From the NCBI GenBank assembly GCA_041398845.1, contig JAWKTZ010000021.1, forward strand, positions 6,281 to 70,280: a DNA stretch of 64,000 bases. Direction: 5' to 3'. This document shows, piece after piece, positions 60,506 through 64,000 of the stretch. Under the pieces are notes generated by a model. It was not told the origin of the DNA. It saw only the letters and a list, made by a program, of their open reading frames with translations, and did no database searches. This DNA is from Fuerstiella sp041398845. Lineage in GTDB: Bacteria; Planctomycetota; Planctomycetia; Planctomycetales; Planctomycetaceae. How positions within the stretch are numbered: position 1 is the stretch's first letter; every line of letters begins with the position of its first letter. A program made the position numbers and the translations under genes.

Positions 60506-60700
60506 ATGTTGGTGTTAAGCAGAAAAAAAAGTGAAAGCATTATCATCAACGATGATATTGTGATCACCGTTGTGGAGGTCCGCGGCGACAAAGTTCGCCT
60601 GGGCGTTCAGGCTCCTCGAGACGTCCCCGTGCATCGTAAGGAAGTTCTGGATGCGATCCTTCGCGAAGCGAAGGGTGAAGCCTCACCTTCTGGTGACTGA
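60506..60700 (+). CDS. csrA: Carbon storage regulator CsrA
   Basis: A 64-residue RNA-binding translational regulator. ATG 60506 follows GGAGG at about 6 bases. MLVLSRKKSESIIINDDIVI and VRLGVQAPRDVPVHRKEV contain the conserved LTRK-type start, Arg44-type binding residue (GVQAPRDV) and VHRKEV. It binds GGA motifs in mRNA leaders as a dimer. No fliW is adjacent; HU is 242 bp upstream. Confidence 0.95.
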   Translation: MLVLSRKKSESIIINDDIVITVVEVRGDKVRLGVQAPRDVPVHRKEVLDAILREAKGEASPSGD

Positions 60701-60818
60701 CTCTGGTTGATTCAGAAACTGAATTTCGTACACTGCCGCTGTTTCCAACTTTCGCCTGCTATCGGGCCAGGATTATTTAAGTCACTCCGGTGACTGAGCC
60801 GACTGAAGCAAGAATTCC

Positions 60819-60893
60819 GGCCCCATCGTCTAGTTAGGCCTAGGACACTGGATTTTCATTCCAGTAACGGGGGTTCAAATCCCCCTGGGGTCA
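60819..60893 (+). tRNA. tRNA-Glu (anticodon TTC)
   Basis: Acceptor arms GGCCCCA (60819-60825) and TGGGGTC (60886-60892) with one G-U pair, discriminator A. D-arm TAGTTAGGCCTA; anticodon stem CTGGA/TCCAG with loop TTTTCAT, anticodon 60855-60857 (TTC); T-arm GGGGG TTCAAAT CCCCC. The 3' CCA is not encoded. Confidence 0.95.
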
Positions 60894-60901
60894 GTTCTTT
60901 A

Positions 60902-60931
60902 CCTTAACCGTTCTGCGGTTAAGGTTTTTTT
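60902..60931 (+). terminator. Intrinsic terminator after tRNA-Glu
   Basis: Perfect 9-bp stem CCTTAACCG and CGGTTAAGG, loop TTCTG, followed by seven T residues. It begins 9 bp after the tRNA. Confidence 0.93.
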
Positions 60932-61024
60932 GTGCGCCGTCCCTGCCTGTCAGGAATGACTGTTCATCCATGCGGTTGCGGCGTACAGTTTGCCAGATAC
61001 AGCACGTAGAAAACAGGCGATCAG

Positions 61025-61738
61025 GTGCCGTCGTCAAGCGGCCTGAAAAGTCGTTTGCACAACACAACCGGTTTTCACGCGAGGCTGTCTCATACATCGT
61101 CACCGGAATGTCCCACTGCGGAGCAGACGTTGGTCTCACAATCCCTTCCCAATCAGTATCTGGCCGATCCCGACGTGCAGTTGATGCTGCAGGTTGTCGG
61201 CGGAGACCACGCTGCGTTTGAAAAACTGGTCAAGCGCTATCAGGACCGTCTGATTGGTTTCTTTTTTCATCTGGTCCGCGACCGAACCATGGCCGAAGAC
61301 ATGGCGCAGGAAGTCTTCCTGCGAATTTTCCGATCGCGGGAACGCTACACCGCCACCGCTCGATTCTCCACCTGGCTGTTCCGCATCGCTCACAACCTCG
61401 CCAGCAATCAGCGTCGAGGACTCGCTCGTCGCCGTGAAATCCCCTTGACCAGTTCTGAGTCTTCTCAGGACGAAAATCGCGCTGAGGACGAAATTCTGGC
61501 AGAAAAATCGGCACTTATGCCGACCAGACAGCTTGATTCCAAAGAGATGCAGGAAATCGTCCGCAAAGCTCTCGATACGCTGAATGAGCGGCAGAAAACA
61601 GCCATTCTGCTGCACAAATTTCAGGGCCTGAGCTACGAAGAAATCGGCGAAATCATGGAACTCAACGTCGTGGGTGTCAAATCGCTGCTGTCGCGGGGGC
61701 GAACCAAGTTGCGCGAAGCGCTGGAAAACCATTTGTAG
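61025..61738 (+). CDS. ECF-type sigma-70 family factor
   Basis: 237 residues on the longest reading, which uses GTG 61025; a shorter start near 61130-61195 is also possible because the sigma core begins at about residue 50. Region 2: FEKLVKRYQDRLIGFFFHLV, AEDMAQEVFLRIFRSRERY, FSTWLFRIAHNLASNQRR. Region 4: LDTLNERQKTAILLHKFQGLSYEEIGEIMEL, VKSLLSRGRTKLREAL. It lacks region 3 and region 1. It is the first gene of an operon with a probable anti-sigma factor and a third membrane-linked gene, the usual ECF arrangement. The signal is unknown. Confidence 0.9.
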   Translation: MPSSSGLKSRLHNTTGFHARLSHTSSPECPTAEQTLVSQSLPNQYLADPDVQLMLQVVGGDHAAFEKLVKRYQDRLIGFFFHLVRDRTMAEDMAQEVFLRIFRSRERYTATARFSTWLFRIAHNLASNQRRGLARRREIPLTSSESSQDENRAEDEILAEKSALMPTRQLDSKEMQEIVRKALDTLNERQKTAILLHKFQGLSYEEIGEIMELNVVGVKSLLSRGRTKLREALENHL

Positions 61739-61765
61739 TCGCTGTTGCCGGTCAAAAAAGCTGTC

Positions 61766-62323
61766 ATGTCAACTCAGACTCAGGATCCTGAACACGAAGA
61801 ACCGGTTAACGAGCGACTTGCTCAGTTAGTGGGCTATCTGGATGGCGAACTGGACGGCACTCAGATGGACCTGGTTGAACAGCAGTTGATTAACGATCCC
61901 GAGATGCGCAGCCACGCCGATATTCTGTCGCGCACGTGGGCTCTGCTCGACGTGCTCGAAGACAGTGAACCAGCCGGCCAGCGATTCACCGTCGACACGC
62001 TGGCGACGGTATCGACGGAAGCTGTAGCAGAGATGTCAACGTCAACACGACATCGCATTCGCAGTCTTCTGGAAGCCTTTGCTCGTCATAAGGTGCTGAC
62101 GTTTTTTCTGGCAGGTGTTCTCGGCGGCGCTGCCGGACTTGGTCTCGCAAGGCAATTCACGGTCAGCGAACAGAATTCAGAAACGGCCGCTGATGCGATC
62201 ATTCTGGAACAACTGGACATGCTGCTCAACGACGAACTCTATCGGGAAGTTCCCGATGTCACTGCGTTGAAAGAGGTTCGCCTGCACAGCAGACCGGCAA
62301 CGGACGAAAGCGGAAACCGATGA
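61766..62323 (+). CDS. Probable membrane-anchored anti-sigma factor
   Basis: 185 residues from ATG 61766 (an in-frame TTG at 61745 is less likely). The N-terminal cytosolic part, LAQLVGYLDGELDGTQMDLV and EQQLINDPEMRSHADILSRT, follows the zf-HC2 anti-sigma layout but has no Cys/His zinc motif. One membrane segment, VLTFFLAGVLGGAAGLGLA (about 115-135), then a 50-residue outside tail. It lies 28 bp after the sigma gene and overlaps the next gene by 4 bp (ATGA). It should hold the sigma factor at the membrane; inferred from operon position and topology. Confidence 0.75.
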   Translation: MSTQTQDPEHEEPVNERLAQLVGYLDGELDGTQMDLVEQQLINDPEMRSHADILSRTWALLDVLEDSEPAGQRFTVDTLATVSTEAVAEMSTSTRHRIRSLLEAFARHKVLTFFLAGVLGGAAGLGLARQFTVSEQNSETAADAIILEQLDMLLNDELYREVPDVTALKEVRLHSRPATDESGNR

Positions 62324-63618
62324 GCGGTGTGACCAAAGACAGTCTGATTCCGCTGAGTTCGCTGCTGTTGGGCGTTATCGCGTCGTGTCTGGCGGCGGCA
62401 TGGTGGGAGCAGCCGCCACCGGAAGTGTTGGCGTCCGTTGATCGCTTTCAGAACCTGTCGGCGCAACAGCAGGCCGATATCCATGATCGAGCCAAAGCGT
62501 ATACCGGGAATGATGGCGAACGAGACCGACGTCGCATCGAAGCGATTCATCAGGCCGTTCAGGAAGATCCCTCGCTGCTGCCAAAACTGAAGCAGCTTCA
62601 GCAAATTATGGAGTCAGCCGACGAAGAGACACGCGCCAGGTTGAAACCCAATGGTGAGTTTTCAGAGAACTGGGTGCCTCTGGTGGAATCATTCTTTGAA
62701 GACCATGCAAATCGAGATCCGATGATCTCTCTGCGTCTGCCATCGTGGCCGGGACGGAATCGGGATCAGCGTCAGGATAGTGTGGAGTTTACGGAGCGAC
62801 AGTTCGAAGCCTTTCTGGACGATGTTATTCCGGATCCGGTTCCTGACCCGCTGCAAACACGGCTGAACAACTTCGAAACCCCTGGTCGAAGTTGCGAGCG
62901 AGCGTTGGCGAAAACGTTGTATCTGATTCAGGAGCTGCGTTCAGATGCTCCTGACGGCCTGAATCCTGAAATTGTCGACACTGCGATGCTGAAACACCTG
63001 ATCGCCCCTGAGTCTGCTGTCGGCAAACGATTTGCAGAATTTCTGCTGGGGAGACCGAACTTTGGGCCTCCGCCGGAAAACCGTGATCCGGCAGAACACA
63101 GGCCCCCACCGGAACGAACAGACGAATCGCCCAAGCGGCCTGACGAATCACCGGAACGTCCGGTTAATGGTCGTCTGCGGCTGTCTGAAGAGGAACGTCA
63201 GCACTTTTTCCGGCGACTGCAGCGAGGCCGGCTGTTGATGCTGCTGAAAGGTCCGTTGCGTCACTACGAAGATCGATTTAACGCCATTTACGAACCCACC
63301 AACAATGATCTTGCCGAACTGTTCGGCCAGGACATTAAACGCGATCGCCAGTTGTCGCTGATGAAGATGGATCCCACCGATGCAGAAAAGGAACTGTTGA
63401 ACGAATCAATCGAACGAATCCCCAATTCCGATCAGGCCGTCGTGGCTTTGCGCGACGACCTGCAGCAGGCGAACCGTTTCTACCGCGAGATGCTCTGGGG
63501 GAATCGAGGTGGATTCGGAGGCCGCAGTGGCGAACGTCGCAGTGGTTTCAGTGATCGAGATGGTGGCCCCGGACGAGATGGTGGCCCCGGACGAGATGGT
63601 GGTTCCGGACGGGGGTAA
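62320..63618 (+). CDS. Membrane-anchored protein of the ECF operon, unrecognised family
   Basis: 432 residues with an N-terminal anchor (IPLSSLLLGVIASCLAAAWW) and an otherwise soluble, helical exterior rich in Arg, Glu, Gln and Pro. Segments QAVQEDPSLLPKLKQLQQIM and DSVEFTERQFEAFLDDVIPD are conserved-looking. A Pro/Glu/Arg spacer (RPPPERTDESPKRPDESPER) precedes a second helical domain. The tail is GGPGRDGG-type repeats from an 18-bp tandem DNA repeat. Translationally coupled to the anti-sigma gene. Might sense the signal outside the membrane; no family was recognised. Confidence 0.6.
   Translation: MSGVTKDSLIPLSSLLLGVIASCLAAAWWEQPPPEVLASVDRFQNLSAQQQADIHDRAKAYTGNDGERDRRRIEAIHQAVQEDPSLLPKLKQLQQIMESADEETRARLKPNGEFSENWVPLVESFFEDHANRDPMISLRLPSWPGRNRDQRQDSVEFTERQFEAFLDDVIPDPVPDPLQTRLNNFETPGRSCERALAKTLYLIQELRSDAPDGLNPEIVDTAMLKHLIAPESAVGKRFAEFLLGRPNFGPPPENRDPAEHRPPPERTDESPKRPDESPERPVNGRLRLSEEERQHFFRRLQRGRLLMLLKGPLRHYEDRFNAIYEPTNNDLAELFGQDIKRDRQLSLMKMDPTDAEKELLNESIERIPNSDQAVVALRDDLQQANRFYREMLWGNRGGFGGRSGERRSGFSDRDGGPGRDGGPGRDGGSGRG
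63557..63612 (+). repeat. 18-bp tandem repeat in the third ECF-operon gene
   Basis: About three copies of a unit like GAGATGGTGGCCCCGGAC, the last degenerate (GGTTCCGGAC). Encodes GRDGGP repeats at the C-terminus. Confidence 0.85.
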
Positions 63619-63668
63619 AATCTTCGAGCAGCTCGCGGGTTTGTCGGTTCGGGGGATGTCTGCCTGTT

Positions 63669-63860
63669 TCAGTCCAGGAACGAACGCAAGTGGTCGCTTT
63701 GGTAGGCTGCTCGTGTGTGCAGCATCGAGCGGGCACCCTCCAGATTCCAGCGCATTCCGCTGCGTTCCATCCGGTCCGCGATGGCGTCGCTGCCATTCTC
63801 TGCGGGCGACGTCTCTTTCGCCGAGTTCGCGAAACGCACATCAGCATGAGTCGAATTCTC
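63669..63860 (-). pseudogene. Possible C-terminal remnant of an ISKra4-like transposase
   Basis: The minus-strand frame contains MERSGMRWNLEGARSMLHTR and AAYQSDHLRSFLD, then a stop. The SGMRW...GA..ML..RA pattern is the closing segment of ISKra4/UPF0236-like transposases. The upstream 40 codons in frame do not look like transposase, and no terminal repeats are seen, so it is probably a decayed fragment; the window ends 140 bp beyond. Confidence 0.4.
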
Positions 63861-64000
63861 GTTCATCGATCTCGGCGGTCGTACCGTCGATCTCAAACTC
63901 CCCTCACCACGCCCTCGGCAGTCGGCCGTCCGACCGATCGTATGTCTTCGGGGGACACTTCTTCGAGCGGCCTGCCCGGAAACTCAGCGAAGCGGCCAAC

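Noticed and set aside
1..64000. CRISPR array, prophage or complete insertion sequence
   Set aside because: No regularly spaced repeats, cas genes, phage structural genes or intact transposase with terminal repeats were seen; repeats here are dispersed hairpins.

Overview
The window reads as chromosome from a planctomycete (phylum Planctomycetota). The main signs are two very large secreted proteins with the PVC-type dehydrogenase, HEAT and CxxCH haem-binding layout (one also with a DUF1080 domain, the other with a ceramidase-like domain), a related FG-GAP propeller protein, a TPR-CHAT protein, LuxR, PilZ and ECF regulators in short transcription units, and intergenic hairpin repeats of the AACCCGAAGCG...AGCGAGGGA kind. 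The genus cannot be fixed from the sequence alone.

Layout. 0-8 kb: a REP-associated tyrosine transposase (RAYT), a 1,985-residue modular secreted protein carrying REP palindromes inside its coding sequence, and a small protein of uncertain family. 8-13 kb: PhoR-like histidine kinase, divergent hemB-trkA, ribokinase. 13-18 kb: LuxR-type regulator, PilZ-like protein, an unrecognised protein and a Na+/H+ antiporter. 18-22 kb: a TPR-CHAT gene broken into two overlapping frames, then a DinB-like protein. 22-30.7 kb: ceramidase-dehydrogenase-cytochrome fusion, a WYL-regulator remnant, a PP2C phosphatase and a membrane protein with a damaged metzincin motif.

30.7-52 kb looks like a stress and envelope region: MgtC-like protein, M50-CBS protease, Gln-rich secreted Spy-like protein, GH32/43-type protein, SDR, sigma-54 response regulator, a lipid methyltransferase-like gene, a soluble LPG-synthase-like gene, Cu/Zn SOD coupled to a VKOR-like membrane protein, FG-GAP protein, HlyD-ABC exporter, HD/PAS/GGDEF protein and two Hsp20 genes. 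Four sigma-54-like -24/-12 sequences lie in intergenic DNA directly upstream of four of these genes (Gln-rich protein, SDR, sodC, Hsp20), and an NtrC-type activator is encoded among them. I infer a local sigma-54 stress regulon.

52-64 kb is more housekeeping: a DUF2325-like protein, a PQQ-propeller protein, an aminotransferase, htpG, rsmD, an HU-like protein, csrA, tRNA-Glu(TTC) with an intrinsic terminator, an ECF sigma/anti-sigma/third-gene operon, and what may be a transposase remnant at the edge.

Two repeat systems run through the window. One is REP-type palindromes in inverted pairs at three places next to and inside the gene beside the RAYT. The other is a modular family of long intergenic inverted repeats (termini TAGAGGCTATCTGA and GGACAGCGCC) that touch gene ends and supply the TAG stop codon of several genes.
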